Assembly (NCBI GenBank): GCA_025351615.1
Contig: JANXVP010000472.1
Location: 1-17,621, forward strand
Reading direction: 5' to 3'
DNA from: Ramlibacter sp.
GTDB taxonomy: Bacteria > Pseudomonadota > Gammaproteobacteria > Burkholderiales > Burkholderiaceae_C
DNA: 17,621 nt
Shown here piece after piece: positions 8,464 through 15,055 of this stretch. Position 1 is the first letter of the stretch. Every line of letters begins with the position of its first letter. The notes beneath the pieces were generated by a model. It was given only the letters and a program-made list of their open reading frames with translations, searched no databases and was not told the origin of the DNA. The translations under genes and the position numbers were made by a program.

Positions 8464-8490
8464 GCTGCACCGGCGACCGGCCGATGCAGC
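8464..8490 (-). other. 11-bp hairpin in the infC-rpmI intergenic leader
   Basis: The minus-strand arm GCTGCATCGGC (8490-8480) pairs with GCCGGTGCAGC (8474-8464) around the 5-nt loop CGGTC, with a single U·G pair. No T tract follows. It begins 10 nt after the infC stop. Together with the neighbouring hairpins it makes a structured leader ahead of rpmI-rplT, a possible L20 repression site. Confidence 0.5.
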
Positions 8491-8499
8491 AGTGACTGG

Positions 8500-9093
8500 T
8501 TACGCCGAAGCGGGTTGAATCGCTTCGGCTGCGGCCTTGACAGCCACTTTTTTCTTGCCCGGCGCGATCATCATGATCATCTGCCGTCCTTCCAGCTTGG
8601 GGAACTGTTCCACCAGGATCAGGTCGCCCAGTTCATCGCGGATCCGGTTGAGCAGCGCCATCCCGATCTCCTGGTGCGTGATCTCGCGGCCCCTGAAGCG
8701 CAACGTGATCTTGCACTTGTCGCCTTCGGCCAGGAAGCGCCGGATGTTGCGCATCTTGATGTTGTAGTCACCGTCGTCGGTGCCCGGGCGGAATTTGACT
8801 TCCTTGATTTCGATGACCGTCTGCTTGGCTTTCGCTTCGGCCGCCTTCTTCTGCTCCTGGTACTTGAACTTGCCGTAGTCCATCAAGCGGCAAACCGGGG
8901 GGATTGCGGTGGCGGCAATTTCAACCAGGTCCACGTCCGCCTCACCGGCCAGGCGCAGGGCCTCGGCAATGCTGACGATGCCCAGGGGCTCGTTTTCCGG
9001 CCCCGAGAGGCGTACTTCCGGGGCCATGATTTCCCGGTTCAGGCGGTGCTTGCGTTCCTCGCGTTGGCGGCGGTCGCGAAATTCAGTAGCGAT
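8500..9093 (-). CDS. infC: translation initiation factor IF-3, probably with an AUC start codon
   Basis: This encodes IF-3, which binds the 30S subunit and rejects non-canonical start codons. The reading frame holds the IF-3 N-domain ('[32 protein letters not shown]' region) and C-domain ('[53 protein letters not shown]'). The first ATG (9027) would cut off the basic N-terminal segment that precedes [12 protein letters not shown] in IF-3 proteins. Reading upstream gives ATC-GCT-ACT-GAA-TTT-CGC, i.e. [22 protein letters not shown], from an ATC at 9093 with AAGGA 8 nt before it. An in-frame stop lies just upstream. This gives 197 residues. E. coli infC starts with AUU for autoregulation by IF-3, and AUC would serve the same purpose. 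An in-frame ATT at 9102 abuts the ribosome site and is less likely. Confidence 0.93.
   Translation of the reverse strand: MATEFRDRRQREERKHRLNREIMAPEVRLSGPENEPLGIVSIAEALRLAGEADVDLVEIAATAIPPVCRLMDYGKFKYQEQKKAAEAKAKQTVIEIKEVKFRPGTDDGDYNIKMRNIRRFLAEGDKCKITLRFRGREITHQEIGMALLNRIRDELGDLILVEQFPKLEGRQMIMMIAPGKKKVAVKAAAEAIQPASA
8504..8529 (-). other. 9-bp hairpin spanning the end of infC
   Basis: Minus-strand GCCGAAGCG (8529-8521) and CGCTTCGGC (8512-8504) pair perfectly across an 8-nt loop. The infC TAA follows almost at once (8502-8500). No T tract is present, so it is not a good intrinsic terminator. It could slow mRNA decay or tune readthrough into rpmI. Confidence 0.45.
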
Positions 9094-9179
9094 GGTCCAA
9101 ATCCTTCAATTCATAGGCCACGACATGTGGCGCACGCCGCCCCGGTGCACGCCGCAAGAGCTTCATTCAAAACCTTGAA

Positions 9180-11087
9180 TCAGCTTTTGTTGTGGATGTC
9201 CTGAGCGATCCTTTGCAAGAACGCATCGACGGACATCACACCGAGGTCCTGGTTGCCTCGGGCGCGCACTGCGACAGCCCCTGCGGCCTTCTCCTTGTCG
9301 CCGACGACAAGGATGTATGGCAGCTTTTGCATCGAGTGCTCCCGTATTTTATACGTAATTTTCTCGTTACGCAGGTCCAGGCTCACCCTAAGCCCTTGAT
9401 TTTTCAGCGTTTTGACCAGTTCCCGGGCGTAATCCGCCTGTGAATCGGTGATATTGAGCACCGCGACCTGCACTGGAGCCAGCCAGGCGGGTAGCGCGCC
9501 GGCGTGCTGCTCGATCAGGATTCCGATGAACCGCTCCATGCTGCCCACGATCGCGCGGTGGAGCATCACCGGGCGGTGCCGGGCGCCGTCTTCGCCCACG
9601 TACTCCGCGTCCAGCCGCTCCGGCATCGAAAAGTCGACCTGCATCGTGCCGCACTGCCATTGCCGGCCGATCGCGTCCTTGAGCGTGTACTCGATTTTGG
9701 GACCATAGAATGCGCCGTCGCCGGGCACGATCTCGAAGTCGCAGCCCGATGCCCGCAGGCTTTCCATCAGCGCGTGTTCGGCCTTGTCCCAGCTTTCGTC
9801 AGAGCCGATCCGCTGGGCTGGCCGGGTCGCCACCTTGTAGATGATGTTGTGGAAGCCGAAGTCCTTGTACACGCGTTGCAACAACGCCGTGTATTGCGTG
9901 CACTCCGGAAGGATGTGCTCCTCGGTGCAGAAGATGTGGCCATCGTCCTGGGTGAAGCCGCGCACCCGCATGATGCCGTGCAGGCCGCCGGTGGGTTCGT
10001 TGCGGTGGCACTGGCCAAATTCGCCGTAGCGCAGCGGCAGGTCCCGGTAGCTCTTGATACCCTGCTTGAAGATCAGGATGTGGCCGGGACAGTTCATCGG
10101 CTTGAGCGCATACTCGCGCTTTTCCGACTCGGTCGTGAACATGTTTTCGCGGTACTTGTCCCAGTGGCCGGTCTTCTCCCACAGCGTTTTGTCCAGCAGC
10201 TGCGGTCCCTTGACTTCCTGGTAGCCGTTGTCGCGGTAGACGCGGCGCATGTACTGCTCGACTTCCTGCCACAGGGTCCAGCCCTTCGGATGCCAGAACA
10301 CCACGCCCGGGGCGTGGTCGTCGATGTGGAACAAGTCGAGCTCGCGCCCGAGCTTGCGGTGATCGCGCTTCTCGGCCTCTTCCAGCATCGTCAGGTACTG
10401 CTGCAGGTCGTCCTTGGTCGCCCAGGCCGTGCCATAGATGCGCTGCAGCATCTCGTTGCGGTGGTCACCGCGCCAATAGGCGCCCGCCACCTTCATCAAC
10501 TTGAAGAACTTCAGCTTGCCGGTGCCGGGTACGTGCGGCCCGCGGCACAGGTCCTCGAAACCGCCTTCGCGGTACAGCGAGACGTCTTCATTGGAAGGAA
10601 TGCCGGCGATGATCTCCGCCTTGTAATGCTCGCCCTGACCCTTGAAATAAGCCACGGCCTCGTCGCGGGGCAGCACGCGCCGGGTGACCGGCTCGTCCTT
10701 CGCCGCCAGTTCGGTCATGCGCTTTTCAATCGCCGCGAGGTCTTCCGGCGTGAAGGGCCGCTTGTACGAGAAGTCGTAGAAGAAGCCGTTCTCGATCACC
10801 GGACCGATCGTGACCTGCGCTTCGGGAAAGAGCTCCTTGACCGCGTAGGCCAGCAGGTGCGCGGTCGAATGGCGGATCACGTCCAGGCCCTCCGGATCTT
10901 TCGCCGTGATGATGGACAAGGACGCGTCGGCGGTGACGGTGTAGCTGGTATCGACCACCTTGCCGCCGACCTTGCCGGCCAACGCGGCCTTCGCCAGGCC
11001 GGCGCCGATGGAGGCCGCCACCTCGCCCACGGTGACAGGGCCGGGATATTCGCGTTGGGAACCGTCGGGGAGCGTGATGTGGATCAT
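9180..11087 (-). CDS. thrS: threonyl-tRNA synthetase
   Basis: This encodes a 635-residue class II synthetase that charges tRNA-Thr. An N-terminal TGS domain (1-62) precedes the editing domain with RHSTAH (His73, His77) and '[17 protein letters not shown]'. The catalytic core includes [10 protein letters not shown], motif 2 '[29 protein letters not shown]' and motif 3 '[17 protein letters not shown]'. The zinc ligands Cys (MNCPGH), His (DDGHIF) and His (MLHRA) are all there. The C-terminal anticodon-binding domain starts near residue 535. The ATG at 11087 is chosen because the upstream TTG at 11108 lies in the terminator tail, and the TGS fold starts at MIHITLPDG. There is no good Shine-Dalgarno sequence. 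The leader carries a Thr-rich ORF and an intrinsic terminator, which suggests attenuation control. Confidence 0.98.
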   Translation of the reverse strand: MIHITLPDGSQREYPGPVTVGEVAASIGAGLAKAALAGKVGGKVVDTSYTVTADASLSIITAKDPEGLDVIRHSTAHLLAYAVKELFPEAQVTIGPVIENGFFYDFSYKRPFTPEDLAAIEKRMTELAAKDEPVTRRVLPRDEAVAYFKGQGEHYKAEIIAGIPSNEDVSLYREGGFEDLCRGPHVPGTGKLKFFKLMKVAGAYWRGDHRNEMLQRIYGTAWATKDDLQQYLTMLEEAEKRDHRKLGRELDLFHIDDHAPGVVFWHPKGWTLWQEVEQYMRRVYRDNGYQEVKGPQLLDKTLWEKTGHWDKYRENMFTTESEKREYALKPMNCPGHILIFKQGIKSYRDLPLRYGEFGQCHRNEPTGGLHGIMRVRGFTQDDGHIFCTEEHILPECTQYTALLQRVYKDFGFHNIIYKVATRPAQRIGSDESWDKAEHALMESLRASGCDFEIVPGDGAFYGPKIEYTLKDAIGRQWQCGTMQVDFSMPERLDAEYVGEDGARHRPVMLHRAIVGSMERFIGILIEQHAGALPAWLAPVQVAVLNITDSQADYARELVKTLKNQGLRVSLDLRNEKITYKIREHSMQKLPYILVVGDKEKAAGAVAVRARGNQDLGVMSVDAFLQRIAQDIHNKS

Positions 11088-11111
11088 GGATGAAGACGTC
11101 GGGGGCAAAAT

Positions 11112-11140
11112 AAAAAAGCGCGGCCGTCAGCCGCGCTTTT
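11112..11140 (-). terminator. intrinsic terminator (attenuator) just before thrS
   Basis: On the minus strand GCGCGGC (11136-11130) and GCCGCGC (11124-11118) form a perfect stem around the loop TGACG. The stem is extended by four A·T pairs and followed by six T residues (11117-11112). It ends 24 nt before the thrS ATG. A terminator placed between a promoter and thrS makes sense only if it is conditional. The upstream arm can pair with either copy of GTCGCGT in the leader. Confidence 0.85.
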
Positions 11141-11167
11141 GTGTGGGAACCTGATGGGATTCAGTGC

Positions 11168-11183
11168 ACGCGACTACGCGACC
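11168..11183 (-). promoter_or_regulatory. twin candidate antiterminator segments flanking the leader stop codon
   Basis: The minus strand has GGTCGCGT (11183-11176) and AGTCGCGT (11175-11168) in tandem, with the leader stop TAG (11176-11174) at their junction. Each can form 8 pairs with GCGCGGCT (11136-11129), the upstream arm of the terminator plus one loop base; two or three of those pairs are G·U. A ribosome at the leader stop would mask both segments, and one stalled at the Thr codons would leave them free. This is inferred by hand pairing. Confidence 0.55.
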
Positions 11184-11227
11184 TCCTGGAGGGTCGTTGC
11201 GGTTTGCGGAGTAGTTCGCGGTGTCAT
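11174..11227 (-). CDS. threonine-rich leader peptide of thrS
   Basis: This is a 17-codon ORF encoding MTPRTTPQTATTLQEVA, ending in TAG. Six of 17 residues are Thr (positions 2, 5, 6, 9, 11, 12), encoded by ACA, ACT, ACT, ACC, ACG and ACC. It begins with ATG at 11227, with AAAGG 10 nt upstream. It lies 87 nt before thrS and is followed by mutually exclusive RNA pairings and an intrinsic terminator. Thr codons 11-12 (ACG ACC) are part of CGACC, which can pair with GGTCG over the first antiterminator copy. That is the usual strand-1:strand-2 logic of an amino-acid attenuator. The inferred role is sensing charged tRNA-Thr: stalling when Thr-tRNA is scarce would allow thrS transcription. It is too short for protein-level recognition, so the evidence is codon content, position and RNA structure. 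Confidence 0.72.
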   Translation of the reverse strand: MTPRTTPQTATTLQEVA

Positions 11228-11281
11228 AACCAGGGTGCCTTTCTCGCTCTTGTCAGGCTGCGGGTGGCAGCGCAGTTCATT

Positions 11282-11476
11282 TTACCCCGCCCGGATGAAA
11301 CCCGTCCCGCCGCAGCGGTCGCAGGGTGTGATGACCGTCTGCTTTTCGACCTCGATATTCTCGTTGATGTTCTCGCTGTCGATGCGGAACTCGCCGGTGC
11401 CGCCGCAGTCCGGACAGCGCGCCTGGTTCAGCGCAGCGGCGTCGAAAGCACCTGTATCCTGGATCGAAGCTCCCAT
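11282..11476 (-). CDS. small two-CxxCxGxG zinc-binding protein of unknown function
   Basis: This encodes a 64-residue protein beginning MGASIQDTGAFDAAALNQA. Two cysteine motifs follow, CPDCGGTGEF (about 22-31) and CDRCGGTGFI (about 52-61), separated by an acidic stretch 'DSENINENIEVEKQTVITP'. The paired CxxCxGxG motifs are those of the DnaJ zinc-finger region, so it probably binds one zinc ion. No J domain is present. The ATG at 11476 is preferred; a longer frame to 11599 begins with TTG and runs into the aceA terminator. Its stop is 54 bp from the Thr leader ATG on the same strand, so it may be cotranscribed with thrS or supply the promoter region. The function is unknown. Confidence 0.7.
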   Translation of the reverse strand: MGASIQDTGAFDAAALNQARCPDCGGTGEFRIDSENINENIEVEKQTVITPCDRCGGTGFIRAG

Positions 11477-11557
11477 GACCGTGTACCCCGGTGGAATAAC
11501 AGGGCCCCACTCTACGCCCAAAGGGCGACCGGAACTCGGCGCACCACCCGGACACCC

Positions 11558-11584
11558 GTAAAGACAGGCCCGAAGGCCTGTGTC
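11558..11584 (-). terminator. probable terminator after aceA
   Basis: On the minus strand ACAGGCC (11581-11575) pairs with GGCCTGT (11570-11564) around a TTCG tetraloop, about 22 nt after the aceA stop. The downstream tract is only CTTTAC, so efficiency may be modest. The very stable stem and its position support a terminator separating aceA from the zinc-protein/thrS unit. Confidence 0.6.
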
Positions 11585-11603
11585 CGACGCTCGCGCCAAT
11601 GCT

Positions 11604-12929
<1,326 letters not shown>

Positions 12930-13005
12930 GAAGTTCACTCCGGTTGATTGAAAACTTGTGCGGTTACGTTGCAGATCCAGCGCGATTGCACTGGGTCAAC
13001 TTTAA

Positions 13006-13019
13006 GTCTTGTAGAAGAC
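13006..13019. promoter_or_regulatory. dyad operator box 1 upstream of aceA
   Basis: GTCTTGTAGAAGAC has arms GTCTT/AAGAC around GTAG. It closely resembles box 2, 29 bp away. It lies about 77-90 bp before the aceA start codon. The regulator cannot be named from sequence alone. Confidence 0.55.
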
Positions 13020-13034
13020 CCGATGGTCTCTTAT

Positions 13035-13048
13035 GTCTTATAGAAGAG
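13035..13048. promoter_or_regulatory. dyad operator box 2 upstream of aceA
   Basis: GTCTTATAGAAGAG differs from box 1 at only two of 14 positions. It overlaps the best candidate aceA -10 element (TTCTAT on the minus strand), a position typical of repression. The neighbouring GGTCTCTTATG (13025-13035) contains a further partial match. Confidence 0.55.
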
Positions 13049-13068
13049 AATAAGTTTTTCTCTTTCAA
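13040..13068 (-). promoter_or_regulatory. candidate aceA promoter
   Basis: On the minus strand TTGAAA (13068-13063) and TTCTAT (13045-13040) are separated by 17 bp within an AT-rich stretch. The match to -35 and -10 consensus is fair for the first and weak for the second. The overlap with dyad box 2 lends some support. The leader would be about 105 nt. Confidence 0.3.
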
Positions 13069-13109
13069 ATCAACAAGTTAGCGACTTCATTTCGCAACGT
13101 AAAACCTTG

Positions 13110-13126
13110 TTTCTCATATTGAGAAA
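13110..13126. promoter_or_regulatory. 17-bp palindrome between aceA and the DMT transporter gene
   Basis: TTTCTCA-TAT-TGAGAAA is a perfect 7-bp inverted repeat with a 3-bp spacer in the divergent intergenic region. It is 56 bp before the transporter ATG and about 180 bp before aceA. It differs in sequence from the two GTCTT boxes, so it probably binds another regulator. No T tract follows, so it is not a terminator. Confidence 0.5.
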
Positions 13127-13181
13127 TTATTCCGCAGTGCAGCACGATGCTATTTCATGATGCGGAACCCATTTGCACGGG

Positions 13182-14201
13182 ATGCCCAGCCCGGGCAAGT
13201 TCTGCTGGGGCATCATCAGCGGCTTCGCGAGCAACGCCACCCCTTCCACCGAACGCGCCATCTTGAGCTCCCAACCCAGCCGCCCTGTGGCGTTCCTGTG
13301 CCTGGCCCTGAGCATGGCACTCGTGGGAAGCTATGTGGCCCTGTCCAAGCCGCTCGTCGCCGCCATTCCCGTGTTCCTGCTGGCGTGGATGCGCTTCGGC
13401 ATCGGCGGCGCCGCCATGCTCCACTGGTTGCGCAAGCCGGCGGGCGAGCCGCCCATGACGGCGCAGACCCGGCGGCTGCTGTTCCTGGAGTCCTTCCTCG
13501 GTAACTTCCTGTTCTCGATCTGCATGCTGTTCGGTGTCAGCCTGACCAGCGCCGTGTCGGCGGGCATCATCATGGCCTCGATCCCCGCGCTGGTCGCTGT
13601 CATGAGCTGGACGTTCCTGCGCGAGCGCATCGGCCCGCGCACCTGGGCCGCGGTGGCCTGCGCCGCCGCCGGCATCGGGCTGCTGGCGCTGGCGCAGCCG
13701 GACTCTGACGGGCCCCGGGCAGAAACCCGGACCGCGGATTCGTGGCTGGGCAACCTGCTGGTGTTCGCAGCCGTCGTCTGCGAAGCAGCGTATGCGGTGA
13801 TCGGCAAGAAGTTGACCGGCACGCTCGGACCGAAGCGGATCACCTCCATCATCAACCTCTGGGGCTTTGCACTGGTCACTCCGTTCGGCCTGTACGCTGC
13901 CCGGAGCTTCGATTTCGGCGCGGTGCCGGCCGGCATCTGGCTGCTGCTGCTGTTTTATTCATTGGCCGCCAGCATCGGGACGGTCTGGCTCTGGATGACA
14001 GGGCTCAAGGTGGTCCCCGCATCGCAGGCAGGCGTGTTCACCGTCATGTTGCCGATCTCTGCCGCGCTCGTCGGGGTGTTCGGTCTGGGCGAGAGACTGG
14101 GCGGCGCGCAACTGCTGGCATTCGGCATCGCCCTCGCCGGCGCCCTGCTCGCGACGCTGCCTGCACGCATACCGGGCGTGACGCCCGCCGCGTCGCAATG
14201 A
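13182..14201 (+). CDS. DMT superfamily (EamA) transporter
   Basis: This encodes an inner-membrane protein of 339 residues from the ATG at 13182. It has two EamA repeats and about ten hydrophobic segments. The first is 'PVAFLCLALSMALVGSYVAL' near 37-56, and the last is 'QLLAFGIALAGALLATLPA' near 310-328. The conserved 'ASIPALVAVMSWTFLRERIG' (end of repeat 1) and 'MLPISAALVGVFGLGERLGGAQL' (end of repeat 2) are typical of drug/metabolite exporters. The substrate cannot be told from sequence. The first 30 residues are not hydrophobic and could be untranslated; a TTG at 13263 would begin just before the first membrane segment. It is divergent from aceA and shares its regulatory region. Confidence 0.88.
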   Translation: MPSPGKFCWGIISGFASNATPSTERAILSSQPSRPVAFLCLALSMALVGSYVALSKPLVAAIPVFLLAWMRFGIGGAAMLHWLRKPAGEPPMTAQTRRLLFLESFLGNFLFSICMLFGVSLTSAVSAGIIMASIPALVAVMSWTFLRERIGPRTWAAVACAAAGIGLLALAQPDSDGPRAETRTADSWLGNLLVFAAVVCEAAYAVIGKKLTGTLGPKRITSIINLWGFALVTPFGLYAARSFDFGAVPAGIWLLLLFYSLAASIGTVWLWMTGLKVVPASQAGVFTVMLPISAALVGVFGLGERLGGAQLLAFGIALAGALLATLPARIPGVTPAASQ

Positions 14202-14430
14202 TTCCCGGACTCGCGCGGTCGGAAAAACTCTTGCGGTGACGCGATGTTGATCGCGGTTCCTCTCGCGCTGGGTGAGCATGGCGCGCGGCGCCGCGCTGGT
14301 CCCGCCTGGACACGCATGACCGCAGCGCAGGGCGCCGCATCTGGCGTGCGCATTTGTCCCCGCGCGAGTTTTTTCTCATCTTCAGAGGGAAAACAGGTTG
14401 AAAACGGCAACGCAAAAAACAACACGCCAG
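14202..14430. other. intergenic region without a recognisable gene
   Basis: Between the transporter stop and the SWIB promoter there are about 230 bp with no convincing ORF. A GC-rich self-complementary stretch around 14280-14295 has no T run, so no intrinsic terminator for the transporter is evident. The base composition shifts sharply from GC-rich to A-rich after about 14380. Confidence 0.5.
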
Positions 14431-14453
14431 AGCGAAAAAAGTGCGTTTTCGCT
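14431..14453. repeat. inverted repeat upstream of the SWIB protein promoter
   Basis: AGCGAAAA (14431-14438) and TTTTCGCT (14446-14453) form a perfect 8-bp inverted repeat with a 7-bp spacer. Its last base is the first base of the candidate -35 element. It may be an operator or part of a bent A-tract region. Confidence 0.4.
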
Positions 14454-14481
14454 TGGAAACACGTTTTTTCTCCAGTAGCAT
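14453..14481 (+). promoter_or_regulatory. sigma-70-type promoter for the SWIB protein
   Basis: TTGGAA (14453-14458) and TAGCAT (14476-14481) are separated by exactly 17 bp, within an A/T-tract-rich segment. They lie about 65 bp before the start codon. The match to consensus is good, and no other gene lies between. Confidence 0.6.
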
Positions 14482-14545
14482 CCGCAATGCCAGAGGGAAT
14501 GCAGGTTCTCGCTGGTGATTAATCAACTTCTAGAAGGAAATAATC

Positions 14546-14983
14546 ATGGCAACTGCGAAAAAAGCTGCGGCAAAAAAATCAGCCGCGAAGAAGTCTCCGG
14601 CAAAGAAGGCTGCGCCGGCAAAAAAGGTAGCGGCGAAGAAGGCACCCGCAAAGAAGGCGCCGGCCAAGAAGGTAGCTGCGAAAAAGGCAGTGCCAGCAAA
14701 GAAGGCAACTGCGAAAAAGGTTCCGGCCAAAAAGCGCACGCCCAACGCCGCCTTCATGAAGGCGCTGACCCCCAGCCCGCAACTGGCCGCTGTGGTGGGC
14801 TCCGCTCCGCTGCCGCGCACCGAAGTCGTGAGCAAGCTGTGGGCCTACATCAAGAAGAACAAGCTGCAGGACTCCGTGAACAAGCGCATGGTCAACGCCG
14901 ACGCCAAGCTGAAGGAAATCTTCGGCAAGGCGCAAGTCTCGATGTTCGAGATGGCTGGCCTGATCGGCAAGCACGTCAAGTAA
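14546..14983 (+). CDS. histone H1-like Lys/Ala-rich tail fused to SWIB/MDM2 domain
   Basis: This encodes a 145-residue basic chromatin-type protein. Residues 1-64 are a low-complexity tail of KKA/PAKK repeats, like the C-terminal tail of histone H1, and should bind DNA non-specifically. Residues 65-145 form a SWIB (BAF60b/MDM2) domain: 'AFMKALTPSPQLAAVVGSAPLPRTEVVSKLWAYIKKNKLQD', then 'NKRMVNADAKLKEIF' and 'VSMFEMAGLIGKHVK'. The ATG at 14546 has AAGGA about 7 nt upstream and is preceded by a good promoter. A strong terminator follows 25 bp after the stop, so it is monocistronic. The fusion is found in Burkholderiales. The function is thought to be nucleoid-related, but that is inference. The repeats make the antisense strand look like a Phe/Ala membrane ORF, which is an artefact. 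Confidence 0.94.
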   Translation: MATAKKAAAKKSAAKKSPAKKAAPAKKVAAKKAPAKKAPAKKVAAKKAVPAKKATAKKVPAKKRTPNAAFMKALTPSPQLAAVVGSAPLPRTEVVSKLWAYIKKNKLQDSVNKRMVNADAKLKEIFGKAQVSMFEMAGLIGKHVK

Positions 14984-15008
14984 GCACCAGCCGCAAGGCT
15001 GTGCGAAA

Positions 15009-15034
15009 GGCCGGTGCAAACCGGCCTTTTTTTT
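15009..15034 (+). terminator. Rho-independent terminator after the SWIB gene
   Basis: GGCCGGT (15009-15015) and ACCGGCC (15020-15026) pair around the loop GCAA and are followed by eight T residues (15027-15034). It lies 25 bp after the stop codon and 21 bp before the next gene's start. Confidence 0.95.
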
Positions 15035-15055
15035 AATCTTTTATTTCGGCACCTC

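Noticed and set aside
9504..11093. 529-codon plus-strand ORF
   Set aside because: It is the antisense shadow of thrS, with no recognisable domain and no ribosome site.
11141..11280. T-box riboswitch upstream of thrS
   Set aside because: No T-box-like AGGGTGGNACCGCG sequence or specifier loop was found. The Thr-rich ORF and hairpin explain the leader better.
13127..13315. Short minus-strand ORF between aceA and the transporter
   Set aside because: No recognisable family; it overlaps the transporter start and contains the palindrome region. It could be a decayed gene remnant, but nothing supports this.
14244..14522. 92-codon plus-strand ORF before the SWIB gene
   Set aside because: It runs through the promoter and A-tract region, has no domain and no good ribosome site.
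14530..14835. Minus-strand ORF rich in Phe and Ala resembling a membrane protein
   Set aside because: It is the complement of the AAK/KKA repeat codons in the H1-like tail (AAG gives CTT, GCC gives GGC), so the composition is an artefact.
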